In this document: piece after piece, positions 11,093 to 21,352 of the stretch | Layout of the letters: each line of letters starts with the position of its first letter | How positions within the stretch are numbered: position 1 is the first letter of the stretch | NCBI RefSeq assembly: GCF_003991875.1 | Contig: NZ_CP031423.1 | Span: forward strand, 558,001 to 622,000 | Reading direction: 5' to 3' | Length of the DNA stretch: 64,000 nt | From: Microbacterium lemovicicum | GTDB taxonomy: Bacteria > Actinomycetota > Actinomycetes > Actinomycetales > Microbacteriaceae | The notes under the pieces: model-generated | The model's input: only the letters and a program-made list of their open reading frames with translations | Databases searched by the model: none | What the model was told of the DNA's origin: nothing | Program-made: the position numbers and the translations under genes

Positions 11093-12058
11093 ATGACGTC
11101 CCGCGCGCCCTCCGCCCCCGCTGCGGCGTCGCCCGCGGATCCGGCTCGCGAACGCACCCTCGGCGGCCTCTACGCCCTGGCGGCGTATCTCCTCTGGGGC
11201 TTCCTGCCGCTCTATTTCCTGCTCCTCGTGCCGACGGGTCCGTGGGAGCTGGTCGCCTGGCGCATCCTGTTCTCCCTGGTCTTCTGCGTCCTCCTCCTCG
11301 CGGTCACGCGCGGCTGGCAGCGGTTCGGAGTCATCCTCCGCAGTCCGCGCCTGCTGGGGTGGACGGCCCTGGCGGGCGCCTTCATCTATGTCAACTGGCA
11401 GGTCTTCATCCTCGGCACGCTGTCGGGGCACGTGATCGAGACGAGCCTGGGCTACTTCATCAATCCCGTCGTCACCGTGCTGTTCGGCGTGCTGTTCCTG
11501 CGCGAGCGTCTGAGGGTCACCCAGTGGGTCGCCATCGGGCTGGCCGTCGTGGCCATCGCCGTCATCGTCTTCGGCTACGGCCGGTTCCCGTGGATCGCGC
11601 TGTCGCTCGCGTTCTCGTTCGGGCTCTACGGGCTCGTGAAGAAGCGGATCGGCCCGTCCGTCGACGCCGTGAGCGGACTCACGCTCGAGACGGTGTGGCT
11701 GATCCCCGTCGCCGTGGTGCAGCTCCTCGTCGTCTCCTCCGTCACAGGTCTCACGATCGGCACCGCGGGGCCTGGACACACGGTTCTGCTGCTCCTCGTG
11801 GGCGTCGTCACGGCCGTGCCGCTGCTGCTCTTCGCGTCGGGCGCCCGTCGCGTGCCGCTCACCGTCATCGGGCTGCTGCAGTTCGCCGCGCCCATCCTGC
11901 AGTTCATCACCGGCGCCTGGCTGCTGGGCGAGACCATGACCCCCGAGCGCTGGTTCGGCTTCGGCCTGGTGTGGCTCGCGCTGATCGTGCTCTCCGCCGA
12001 CTCTGTGATTCACGCGCGCCGTCTGCGCGGAGTCTCCGATGTCGCCGCATTCACCTGA
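11093..12058 (+). CDS. rarD: RarD/EamA-family drug/metabolite permease
   Basis: This 321-residue integral membrane protein of about ten helices has the RarD opening (LGGLYALAAYLLWGFLPLYF) and conserved WRILFS, then NWQVFI and YFINP motifs in the first EamA repeat. The family exports small metabolites across the inner membrane; the substrate is unknown. The ATG follows TAGGCT by exactly six bases, suggesting a leaderless mRNA. It stands alone between the groES terminator and the livK promoter region. Confidence 0.88.
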   Translation: MTSRAPSAPAAASPADPARERTLGGLYALAAYLLWGFLPLYFLLLVPTGPWELVAWRILFSLVFCVLLLAVTRGWQRFGVILRSPRLLGWTALAGAFIYVNWQVFILGTLSGHVIETSLGYFINPVVTVLFGVLFLRERLRVTQWVAIGLAVVAIAVIVFGYGRFPWIALSLAFSFGLYGLVKKRIGPSVDAVSGLTLETVWLIPVAVVQLLVVSSVTGLTIGTAGPGHTVLLLLVGVVTAVPLLLFASGARRVPLTVIGLLQFAAPILQFITGAWLLGETMTPERWFGFGLVWLALIVLSADSVIHARRLRGVSDVAAFT

Positions 12059-12080
12059 TCGGACGCGAAATCACGGGCTT

Positions 12081-12115
12081 GGATAACGATTGGGTCGCGT
12101 AACACATCGTTAACC
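12081..12115. promoter_or_regulatory. Inverted repeat upstream of livK, candidate operator
   Basis: GGATAACGAT at 12081-12090 and ATCGTTAACC at 12106-12115 form a 10-base dyad (9 of 10 pairs) with a 15-base spacer, in the 152 bases before livK. It is AT-rich against a GC-rich background, as expected of an operator. The regulator is not encoded nearby. Confidence 0.5.
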
Positions 12116-12210
12116 AGTTGCAACACTCGCGAGACAGGCGGCGGGCTAGGTTTGGGGGCACTGGGCCGGCGCCCGAGCCGCGCCCGCGTTCATACACAGC
12201 AAGGAGCAAC

Positions 12211-13470
12211 ATGAACGTCTTCTCACGTACCCGCACCGGAAAGATCCTCGGCGTCATCGCCGTGGCCGGCGCGAGCGCTCTCGTCCTCGCCGGCTGCGCC
12301 GGCGGTGGAGGCGGCACAGCGTCGTCCGCCTCGTCGGGACCCGCCGAGGACCTCACCCTCAAGATCGGCACCGTCCTGCCCCAGACCGGCAGCCTCGCCT
12401 TCCTCGGCCCGCCCGAGGAGGCCGGCGTCGGACTCGCCGTCACCGAGGTGAACGAGGCCGCCAAGGGCATCACCATCGACGCGACCTTCGGCGACTCGGG
12501 TGACGCCGACAACAAGGCGTTCGAGACCACGGTCCCGAAGCTGCAGGCCGCGGGCGTGTCCGCGATGATCGGCGCCGCGGCATCCGGCGTCACCAAGCTG
12601 TTCCTCGACAGCAACGTCAGCGCCGGCATCATCACGTTCTCCCCCGCCAACACGTCGCCCGACTTCACCACGTGGGACGACAACGGCCTCTACTTCCGCA
12701 CCGCCCCCAGCGACCTGCTGCAGGGCGAGGTTCTCGCGAACCTCATCGCGGAGGACGGCCACAAGAACATCGGCATCATCTACCAGAACGACGCCTACGG
12801 CACCGGCCTCTTCGGCGTCGTCAAGGAGGTCTTCGAGGGCACCGGCGGAAAGGTCGTCGCCGACGCGTCCTACAACGACGGCGACTCCTCGTTCGACGCC
12901 CAGGTCGCGACCATCACGGCGGCCAAGCCCGACGCGGTCGTGCTGATCACGTTCGACCAGTTCGCGACCATCGCGCCGCTGCTGTCGAACGCCGGCATCG
13001 CCCCCGCCGACTACTACCTGGTCGACGGAAACCTCAAGAACTGGGGCACCGACGTCGCCGTTCCGCTCGAAGGTGCCAAGGGAACGCTCCCCGGCCCGAA
13101 GCTGTCGGACGACTTCCAGGAGCGCCTCAACGAGAACTGGACCGCCGCGGGCAACACCGAGCTGGCGGACTACTCCTACTCGGGTGAGTCCTACGACGCG
13201 GTCGTGCTGCTCGCGCTCGCATCGCTGGCCGCCAAGTCGACCACCGCGACGGACGTCGCCGCGAAGCTGCAGGAGGTCTCCGGCGGCACGGGCGACGGCG
13301 AGAAGTGCACCACCTTCGCCGACTGCGCCGACATCATCAACGGCGGCGGCGTCGCGGACTACGACGGCTACTCCGGACCGGTGACGTTCGACGAGAACGG
13401 CGACCCGACCGAGGCCACGATCGGCATCTACCAGTACGGCGCCGACAACAACTACGCGCGCATCAACTGA
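12211..13470 (+). CDS. livK: Branched-chain amino acid ABC transporter, substrate-binding lipoprotein
   Basis: This 419-residue protein of the periplasmic-binding-protein type 6 (Leu/Ile/Val) family has a lipoprotein signal peptide (IAVAGASALVLAGC, lipobox LAGC) and a Gly/Ser linker. The mature domain begins LKIGTVLPQTGSLAFLGPPEEAG, as in LivJ/LivK. It captures the substrate outside the membrane and delivers it to the LivHM channel encoded on the opposite strand at 15542-17844. ATG 12211 has AAGGAG five bases upstream; the frame extends to 12118 without support. A dyad at 12081-12115 probably controls it. Exact ligand (branched-chain or other amino acid, urea or amide) cannot be read from sequence. 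Confidence 0.92.
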   Translation: MNVFSRTRTGKILGVIAVAGASALVLAGCAGGGGGTASSASSGPAEDLTLKIGTVLPQTGSLAFLGPPEEAGVGLAVTEVNEAAKGITIDATFGDSGDADNKAFETTVPKLQAAGVSAMIGAAASGVTKLFLDSNVSAGIITFSPANTSPDFTTWDDNGLYFRTAPSDLLQGEVLANLIAEDGHKNIGIIYQNDAYGTGLFGVVKEVFEGTGGKVVADASYNDGDSSFDAQVATITAAKPDAVVLITFDQFATIAPLLSNAGIAPADYYLVDGNLKNWGTDVAVPLEGAKGTLPGPKLSDDFQERLNENWTAAGNTELADYSYSGESYDAVVLLALASLAAKSTTATDVAAKLQEVSGGTGDGEKCTTFADCADIINGGGVADYDGYSGPVTFDENGDPTEATIGIYQYGADNNYARIN

Positions 13471-13485
13471 TACGCCTGTGACGCG

Positions 13486-13514
13486 AGGGCCCCGGAGCGA
13501 TCCGGGGCCCTTTC
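13486..13514 (+). terminator. Terminator of livK
   Basis: AGGGCCCCGGA, loop GCGA, TCCGGGGCCCT, then TTTCG: an 11-base perfect stem, 15 bases after the livK stop. Confidence 0.85.
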
Positions 13515-13605
13515 GCGTGCCCGGTGCGCGCCCGCGTGCTGAGCCCGCGTGCGGAGTCCGCGCAGCGTGCTGAGTCCCCGCGGCCGGGCGCCCGCGTGCG
13601 GAACC

Positions 13606-13672
13606 GGAGGAGATGTGGGGATCCGGAGGACCGTGCCGCAGCATCCCTCCTCCCGCTCCGCACATCTCCTCC
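13606..13672. repeat. Inverted repeat between livK and livF
   Basis: GGAGGAGATGTG at 13606-13617 and CACATCTCCTCC at 13661-13672 are perfect complements across a 43-base loop that itself contains GGAGGA and CCTCCTCC. The bases just before (13520-13605) hold short direct repeats of CGTGCTGAG and CCCGCGTGCGGA. No gene is visible in this stretch. Confidence 0.7.
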
Positions 13673-13717
13673 CGATCGCACGGCACGATACGTGAGGTGA
13701 TGCGCCGGGCACACGGA

Positions 13718-13751
13718 AGAGGGACCGGATGCCGCGGCATCCGGTCCCTCT
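13718..13751 (-). terminator. Perfect palindrome ending the livFGMH operon
   Basis: A 34-base perfect palindrome (16-base arms AGAGGGACCGGATGCC and its complement) lies 11 bases beyond the livF stop. It can form a strong hairpin in transcripts from either strand, and its centre is the GGATGCC/GGCATCC dyad seen elsewhere in the window. Confidence 0.75.
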
Positions 13752-13762
13752 CGACGCTCGCG

Positions 13763-14548
13763 TCAGCTCTCGTCGGCGCCCAGGGTGCCGAGGTACAGGC
13801 CGATGACCTTGGGGTCGTTGAGCAGTTCGCGGCCGGTGCCCTCGTAGGCGTCGCGACCCTGATCCAGCACGTACCCGCGATCGCAGATCTGCAGGCAGCG
13901 GCGGGCGTTCTGCTCGACCATGATCGTCGTCACGCCGGCCTTGTTGATGTCGGAGACGCGGATGAAGGCGTCGTCCTGGCGGACGGGGGAGAGGCCGGCG
14001 GACGGCTCGTCGAGGAGCACGACGGACGGGTCCATCATCAGCGCCCGCGACATGGCCACCATCTGGCGCTCGCCGCCGGAGAGCGAGCCCGCGCGCTGCT
14101 TGAGACGCTTCCCCAGCTCCGCGAAGATGCCGGTGACGAACTCGAGGCGCTCCTTGTAGATCTTGGGGTTCTGGAAGAGCCCCATCTGCAGGTTCTCCTC
14201 GATCGACAGAGAGGGGAAGACGTTGTTCGTCTGCGGGACGAACGCCACCCCGCGCTGCACGAGCTTGTCGGCCTTGAGCCCGACGATGCTGTCGCCGTTG
14301 ACGGTGATCTCGCCGCCGCGCACCTTGACCAGGCCGAAGATCGCCTTGAGCAGCGTCGACTTGCCGGCGCCGTTCGGGCCGATGATGCCGATCAGCTCGC
14401 CCTTCCGGGCGATCAGGTTCGTGCTGTTGAGGATGTTGACGCCGGGCAGGTAGCCCGCCACCAGGTCCTTCACCTCGACGACGACCCGGTCGCTCTTGCC
14501 CTCGGCGAGCGCGCTGGCGCCCGAGACCGCGGTGGAATCGCCCCTCAT
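13763..14548 (-). CDS. livF: Branched-chain amino acid ABC transporter ATPase LivF
   Basis: This 261-residue cytoplasmic ATPase has Walker A GPNGAGKST, signature LSGGERQ, Walker B VVLLDEPSAGLSP and the family feature VPQTNNVFPSLSIEENL. It powers import with LivG and the LivHM channel. The ATG overlaps the livG stop (ATGA), with GGAGG seven bases upstream, so translation is coupled. It is the last gene of the operon, followed by a perfect palindromic terminator. About 25 residues precede the ABC core, longer than in the E. coli protein. Confidence 0.95.
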   Translation of the reverse strand: MRGDSTAVSGASALAEGKSDRVVVEVKDLVAGYLPGVNILNSTNLIARKGELIGIIGPNGAGKSTLLKAIFGLVKVRGGEITVNGDSIVGLKADKLVQRGVAFVPQTNNVFPSLSIEENLQMGLFQNPKIYKERLEFVTGIFAELGKRLKQRAGSLSGGERQMVAMSRALMMDPSVVLLDEPSAGLSPVRQDDAFIRVSDINKAGVTTIMVEQNARRCLQICDRGYVLDQGRDAYEGTGRELLNDPKVIGLYLGTLGADES

Positions 14549-15552
14549 CGCTTGCCCTCCTCGGCCTCCTCGACGGAGACCTCGCGTTCTTCCTTGATCT
14601 CTTCCAGCAGCTGCACCGCGGAGGTGTCGAGCTCGCCGGCCACACGGCCGGTGACCACGCCGAGGTCGACATCCTGGTGGCTGCCGAGGTACGCGTCGAT
14701 CACGGCCTGGTCGTTCATGACCGTGTCGGGCGGGCCTTCGGCCACCACCCGGCCCTCGGCCATGACGACGACCCAGTCGGCGATGTGGCGCACCATGTGC
14801 ATGTCGTGCTCGACGAACAGCACCGTCATGCCGAGGTCCTTGAGGTCGAGGATGTGGTCCAGCAGCGACTGCGTCAGCGCCGGGTTCACCCCGGCCATCG
14901 GCTCGTCGAGCATGACGAGGGCGGGGTCGCTCATGAGCGCGCGTGCCATCTCCAGCAGCTTGCGCTGACCGCCGGAGAGGGATGCCGCGAAGTCGGCCTC
15001 CTTGGCGTCGAGCTTGAAGCGCGTCAGAAGGTCACGCGCCTTGTCCTCGTTCACCTTCTCCTGCTTGCGCCAGATGGCGGGGAAGAAGCTCTGCCAGAAC
15101 TTCTCACCGCTCTGGTTCGGAGCGCCGAGCTTCATGTTCTCGAGCACCGTGAGGAGCGACAGCGCCTTGGTCAGCTGGAACGTGCGCACCTGACCCATCC
15201 GGGCCACCTTGAAGGCGGGGATGCCGGCGAGGCTCTTGCCGTCGTACGACCACGTTCCCGAGTTGGGCTTGTCGAAGCCGCACAGCAGGTTGAACAGCGT
15301 GGTTTTGCCGGCGCCGTTCGGACCGATGAGGGCCGTGATCGCATTGCGCGGGATCTCGAGGTGCTCGACGTCGACCGCGGTCAGGCCGCCGAAGCGACGC
15401 GTGACGTTGTCGACGACCATGATCGGGTCGTTCTTGGCGACGCCGGGGACGTTCTCGCCCTTGGCGAGTCCCGTGGTCTTCGGACGCGCCACGCTCCCCG
15501 TCGTGGGGGCCGCATCGGCCGCCACCCCGTCGATCGGCTCGTTACTTGACAA
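14545..15552 (-). CDS. livG: Branched-chain amino acid ABC transporter ATPase LivG
   Basis: This 335-residue ATPase has Walker A GPNGAGKTT, signature LSGGQRK and Walker B LVMLDEPMAGVNP. The LivG-specific segment VARTFQ-like appears as MGQVRTFQLTKALSLLTVLENM. It has an N-terminal extension of about 45 residues and a C-terminal acidic extension (EEIKEEREVSVEEAEEGKR) beyond the normal length. The start is TTG, overlapping the livM stop by 11 bases, with GAGGGAG upstream. It pairs with LivF as the energising heterodimer. Confidence 0.94.
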   Translation of the reverse strand: MSSNEPIDGVAADAAPTTGSVARPKTTGLAKGENVPGVAKNDPIMVVDNVTRRFGGLTAVDVEHLEIPRNAITALIGPNGAGKTTLFNLLCGFDKPNSGTWSYDGKSLAGIPAFKVARMGQVRTFQLTKALSLLTVLENMKLGAPNQSGEKFWQSFFPAIWRKQEKVNEDKARDLLTRFKLDAKEADFAASLSGGQRKLLEMARALMSDPALVMLDEPMAGVNPALTQSLLDHILDLKDLGMTVLFVEHDMHMVRHIADWVVVMAEGRVVAEGPPDTVMNDQAVIDAYLGSHQDVDLGVVTGRVAGELDTSAVQLLEEIKEEREVSVEEAEEGKR

Positions 15553-16519
15553 AGGTCATCTCCCTCTTGTCGCCGAGGATGCCCTGCGGTCGGAAGATCA
15601 CCAGGAGCATGAGTGCCACGCCGACCAGGATGAACCGCAGCGTGCCGGCCTGGATGTCTGACATGGGAAGGTAGCCCGCCGAGGCGAGCTCGGGCAGCAG
15701 GTTGCCCAGCAGCGCCATGACCATCCAGAAGATGATCGCACCCAGCGAGGGGCCGAAGATCGTCGCGGCTCCGCCCAGCAGCAGGATCGTCCAGATGAAG
15801 AAGGTGAGCGACGTGGTGTAGCTCGACGGGACGACGGCGGAGGGGAGGACGTAGACGATGCCGCCCATCGCGCCGATCACACCGCCCACGACCAGCGACT
15901 GCATCTTGTAGGCGAAGACGTTCTTGCCGAGCGAGCGCACGGCGTCCTCGTCTTCGCGTATGCCCTTGAGCACGCGCCCCCACGGGCTGCGCATCAGCGC
16001 CCACACGACGAAGATCGCCAGCGCGAGCATCAGGAGGCCGAACACGCGCATCCAGAGCTCCTGCTCGTTGTACGTGAAGGGGCCGAAGCCGTAGGTGCCC
16101 GAGGGGAACGGGTTCGCCGACCGGAACCCGTCGTGGTACCCGCCGAGCCCGTCGGCCGAGTTGGTGAACTCGTCGAAGACCTGCGTCGTGAAGAGCAGCC
16201 GCACGATCTCCGCAGCGGCGATGGTCACGATGGCGAGGTAGTCGGCTCGCAGACGAAGCGTCGGAATGCCGAGTGCCACGGCGAACACCGCAGCCAGCAG
16301 GAGGCCGATGATCATTCCGAGCCACCAGGGGAGGCCGAAGCTGAGGACCGAGATCGCGTAGCCGTAGCCGCCGAGGGCCATGAAGCCGGCCATGCCGAAG
16401 TTCAGCAGGCCCGTGAACCCGAAGTGCACGGCCAGACCCGTCGCCGCGAGCGCGTAGGCGATCGTGACGGGGCTCAGCAGAGCAGCGAGTGTGTTTCCGA
16501 GGATGGCGCCCCAATCCAT
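15542..16519 (-). CDS. livM: Branched-chain amino acid ABC transporter permease LivM
   Basis: This 325-residue integral membrane protein has the LivM signatures GLLNFGMAGFMALGGY near the N-terminus and IREDEDAVRSLGKNVFAYK (the EAA-like coupling segment). It has about eight to ten helices and ends IFRPQGILGDKR, typical of the family. ATG 16519 is five bases after the livH stop; the much longer frame upstream is livH read in another frame. It forms the channel with LivH. Confidence 0.94.
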   Translation of the reverse strand: MDWGAILGNTLAALLSPVTIAYALAATGLAVHFGFTGLLNFGMAGFMALGGYGYAISVLSFGLPWWLGMIIGLLLAAVFAVALGIPTLRLRADYLAIVTIAAAEIVRLLFTTQVFDEFTNSADGLGGYHDGFRSANPFPSGTYGFGPFTYNEQELWMRVFGLLMLALAIFVVWALMRSPWGRVLKGIREDEDAVRSLGKNVFAYKMQSLVVGGVIGAMGGIVYVLPSAVVPSSYTTSLTFFIWTILLLGGAATIFGPSLGAIIFWMVMALLGNLLPELASAGYLPMSDIQAGTLRFILVGVALMLLVIFRPQGILGDKREMTFVK

Positions 16520-16524
16520 GGCGG

Positions 16525-17844
16525 CTACCCCAATCTCTCTTTGCGACCGAGCAGGCCCTGCGGTCTGATCAGCAGGATGAGGATCAGCACGACCAGCGCG
16601 CCGGCGTACTTGAGGTCGGACGGGATGAACAGCGTGGAGGTCTCCACGACGATCCCGACGATGATCGAGCCGACGAGGGCGCCGAACGCCGTTCCCAGTC
16701 CGCCGAGCGTGATGGCGGCGAAGATCAGCAGCAGCATCTGCGTGCCCATGTCCCACCGCACGCCGGGGCGGAAGTACGCCCACAGGATGCCGGACAGGGC
16801 CGCGAGGACTCCCGCTAGCACCCACACGATGCGAATGACGCGGTCGACGTTGATGCCGGACGCCGCGGCGAGCTGGGGGTTGTCGCTGATGGCGCGCGTG
16901 GCCTTGCCGATGCGGGTGCCCAGCAGGAAGTAGGCGACGCCGAGGATGACGATGATGCTGACGCCCATGCTGATGAGGTCGATGTAGGACAGTGAGATCG
17001 GCCCGAACTGCAGCGGAGTGGGGCTCGCGCCCGGCAGCTGGAAGGTCGATCCGCCGATCAGGTACTGGTAGAAGTAGCGCAGCGCCAGGGACAGGCCGAT
17101 GCTGACGATCATCAGCTGCACCGTTCCGAGCCCTCTTCGCCGGAGTGGTCGCCAGAGACCCGCGTCGAGGGCGAGCCCCAGGATGCCTCCGCCCAGGACC
17201 GCCACGATGAGGCCGGCCCACAGCGGCAGCTGCCAGAAGGTGGTCGCCATCAGCGCGACGAGCGCGCCCCACGTCACCATCTCGCCGTGCGCGAAGTTCG
17301 ACAGGCCGGTCGTGCCGTAGATGAGGGCGGCGCCCATGGCCGCCAGCGCCAGCAGCAGACCGAAGTTGAGGCCGTTGATGATGCGGGAGAAGAGCTGATC
17401 GGCGAACGACTGCGTCTGCCTCTCTCCCTCGCCGAGGAAGAGGTTCACGATCTTGGACCCGGTGAGGCCGAACTCCACCTCCTGAGAGGCGGAGTCGCCG
17501 GCGACGATGACGCCGTCCGGCAGCGTCGACTCGTCGACGGTGAGCGTGAACGTCGCCTTCTCGGGCACGTACAGGCGCCACTTGCCCTCGGCGTCGGTGA
17601 CGGTCGAGGCGTCGAACCCGCCGCCGTCGACCGACAGCTTCACGTCGGGCACGGGCTTGTCGTCGAAGGTGATGACGCCCGCGAAGTAGAAGTCGGTCTT
17701 CTCCTGGTCGCCGCCGGGGGTGTCGGGGGCGGCGGCGTAGGCGGCCAGCGGCGAGCCCACGGCCATGAGCGCCACGGCAAAGGCGGCCACCAGGAGCACG
17801 AACCACCTCAACGGGCGTCGTGCGGTCGCGATCGTGGAACCCAC
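16525..17844 (-). CDS. livH: Branched-chain amino acid ABC transporter permease LivH with N-terminal extracytoplasmic domain
   Basis: This 439-residue protein is about 140 residues longer than a normal LivH. Residues 1-38 form a signal peptide-like segment (FVLLVAAFAVALMAVGSPLAAYAAA). Residues about 45-130 resemble a carboxypeptidase-regulatory or transthyretin-like beta-sandwich (GVITFDDKPVPDVKLSVDGGGF, then DAEGKWRLYVPEKATFTLTVDESTLPDGV). The permease starts near 145 (SRIINGLNFGLLLALAAMGAALIYGTTGLSNFAHGEMV) and ends IRPQGLLGRKERLG. The start is GTG with GGAGG four bases upstream. The added domain would sit outside the membrane and may dock the binding protein; that is an inference. It is first in the livHMGF operon. 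Confidence 0.92.
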   Translation of the reverse strand: MGSTIATARRPLRWFVLLVAAFAVALMAVGSPLAAYAAAPDTPGGDQEKTDFYFAGVITFDDKPVPDVKLSVDGGGFDASTVTDAEGKWRLYVPEKATFTLTVDESTLPDGVIVAGDSASQEVEFGLTGSKIVNLFLGEGERQTQSFADQLFSRIINGLNFGLLLALAAMGAALIYGTTGLSNFAHGEMVTWGALVALMATTFWQLPLWAGLIVAVLGGGILGLALDAGLWRPLRRRGLGTVQLMIVSIGLSLALRYFYQYLIGGSTFQLPGASPTPLQFGPISLSYIDLISMGVSIIVILGVAYFLLGTRIGKATRAISDNPQLAAASGINVDRVIRIVWVLAGVLAALSGILWAYFRPGVRWDMGTQMLLLIFAAITLGGLGTAFGALVGSIIVGIVVETSTLFIPSDLKYAGALVVLILILLIRPQGLLGRKERLG

Positions 17845-19662
<1,818 letters not shown>

Positions 19663-19698
19663 CCCCCGCCGCGCCCGCCCGCGGGTCGTCCTTCCTGT

Positions 19699-19762
19699 CC
19701 ACGAAACGTGGCAACACGCCGTGCCGCTCGCGCGCCGGACGGCGTGTTGCGACGTTTCGTGG
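19699..19762. repeat. Hairpin formed by the ACGTCGCAACACGCCG repeat family, copy pair 1
   Basis: A 24-base left arm (19699-19722, containing CACGAAACGTGGCAACACG) and its inverted copy (19739-19762) pair with a single mismatch across a 16-base loop. It lies between the convergent guaB and oxidoreductase genes. Related copies occur at 20953-21203 on the other side of the oxidoreductase gene. Confidence 0.85.
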
Positions 19763-19798
19763 TGAGGGGGACGGTGCACAGGCGAGATGCGTCCGCGG

Positions 19799-20908
19799 TC
19801 AGCGGAGGCGGAAGACGGGATCGGCCTGGGCCGAGGGGTCCTCGGCGAGGTCGGCCAGCACGGCGCCCACGCCGGGCGCGAACTTGAAGCCCTGCCCGGA
19901 GAACCCGGCGCCCACGACGATGCGCCCGACGCGGTCGAGCACGAACGCCTCGTCGGGGGTCGACGTGTAGGTGCAGCTGATGGGATCCGCCGTGCAGGGC
20001 TCGAGCCCCGGCATCCACTCGGCCACGTAGTCCGCCAGTGCGGCGGCGTGCACGTCGGTGCGGAACGGGCGCGCGTCGGGGTCGACCTCGTCGCCCACGA
20101 GGTGGAAGCCGACCTTCACGCCCTCACCGGGCGACGGCATGCCGTAGACGTTGCCGGGCCACGATCCGGGGGTGACGAAGTGGTTGAACGAGGGCCAGGC
20201 CGTGGACGGATGCCGCGGCGCGAAGTGCGCGGGACTCTCCTCCGTCACGCGCAGGGGCGGCAGGGCGATGCCCGGGAGCATCCGCGCCGTCCACGCGCCC
20301 ACGGTCACGACGGCGACCTCGGCCCGGACGATGCCGGTCGCCGTCCGGATGCGGACGCCGTCGGCATCCTGTGACACGTCCTCGACGGGCGTCTCCCAGC
20401 GCACCTCGCCGCCCGCCGCGGTGATGCGCTGCTCGAGCGTCCGCATCGCGACCGCCGCGCGCACCACGCCGGCGTCGGGGGAGTGCAGCACCGTCCCGTC
20501 GAAGCGCATGCCCGTCCAGCGCCGCGCCGCCTCGGCCGGATCGAGGAGTTCCGACGGGATGCCGCGGCTCGTCAGACCCGCATGAATGTCGGCCAGTCCG
20601 CCGCCCGTGCCGCCGAGGGCGGCGCCCGAGCCGTGCGAGACGAGGCCGTGCAGGCGCAGCAGCGGCTCGCCGTCGGGCTCGCCGAGGGCGTCCCAGCCCT
20701 CGCGCGCGCGGGCGAGCAGATCGAGGTAGTGCGGGTCGGCGTAGGCGTTGTTGACATTGCGCGTCGCGCCGTGGGACGCACCGCGCGTGTGCCCGCGCGC
20801 GAAGCGCTCCAGGACGAGCGGGCGCTCGCCGCGCCGGGTCAGCGCCCACGCCGTGGAGAGGCCCATGATGCCGCCGCCGACCACGACCACCCGCGTCTTC
20901 TCGTCCAC
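19799..20908 (-). CDS. FAD-dependent amino-acid oxidase, SolA/sarcosine oxidase-like
   Basis: This 369-residue protein of the DAO family has the dinucleotide-binding motif VVVVGGGIMGLSTAWAL at the N-terminus and the second FAD contact VLERF. The substrate-side segment is ASHGATRNVNNAYADPHY, where monomeric sarcosine oxidase and N-methyltryptophan oxidase have GSSHGxTR. The C-terminal motif is VVGAGFSGQGFKFAPGVG. The Cys that binds flavin covalently in MSOX lies in the GFSGxGFKxxP region in that family; here this region has no Cys, so flavin attachment is probably non-covalent. The start is GTG 20908 with AAGGA seven bases upstream. It oxidises an N-methyl or cyclic amino acid; the substrate is unknown. 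The gene is flanked on both sides by one repeat family. Confidence 0.82.
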   Translation of the reverse strand: MDEKTRVVVVGGGIMGLSTAWALTRRGERPLVLERFARGHTRGASHGATRNVNNAYADPHYLDLLARAREGWDALGEPDGEPLLRLHGLVSHGSGAALGGTGGGLADIHAGLTSRGIPSELLDPAEAARRWTGMRFDGTVLHSPDAGVVRAAVAMRTLEQRITAAGGEVRWETPVEDVSQDADGVRIRTATGIVRAEVAVVTVGAWTARMLPGIALPPLRVTEESPAHFAPRHPSTAWPSFNHFVTPGSWPGNVYGMPSPGEGVKVGFHLVGDEVDPDARPFRTDVHAAALADYVAEWMPGLEPCTADPISCTYTSTPDEAFVLDRVGRIVVGAGFSGQGFKFAPGVGAVLADLAEDPSAQADPVFRLR

Positions 20909-20952
20909 GCCCCGATCCTTCCAGTCCGCGGACGCGCCCGCGCTCCTCGCCC

Positions 20953-21203
20953 CCTCGCGAGACGTCGCAACACGCCGCTCGGCTCTCGCGGTGGGCGGCG
21001 TGTTGCGACCTTTCGCGGTCGTCGGCGCCGGAGCCGCGTCCGGGCGAGGACGGCCCGCCCACCCCTCGCGAGACGTCGCAACACGCCGCGCACCTGACCC
21101 CCTCGCGAGACGTCGCAACGCAGAGCGCACCTCACCCCCTCGCGAGGCGTCGCAAAACGCCGCGCACCTGCCGCGGCGGACGGCGTGTTGCGACGTTTCG
21201 CGG
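20953..21203. repeat. Array of inverted and direct ACGTCGCAACACGCCG repeats
   Basis: Six copies lie in 251 bases: direct copies at about 20954-20977, 21065-21089, 21102-21125 and 21139-21162, and inverted copies at 20996-21017 and 21178-21203. The copies at 21065, 21102 and 21139 are tandem with an exact 37-base period and a partly conserved GCGCACCTGACC tail. Outer pairs can form hairpins with the inverted copies. The 444-base gap 20909-21352 contains no gene. Confidence 0.85.
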
Positions 21204-21352
21204 TGGTCGGAGGGTGGTCGGGCGGTGATCGGCGGGGGGTGAGGGGGTGAGGCGACGGCGACCGCGGACGTCGTCATGCGACAGCGCGACCGCAGAAGCG
21301 AGCGGATGCCGCGTCCCCCCACCCTCTCGGACCGCCCGGGTAGGCTGGAGGG

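Noticed and set aside
21065..21175. CRISPR array
   Set aside because: Only three units, the conserved part runs across most of the period with no unique spacers, inverted copies flank it, and no cas genes are present.
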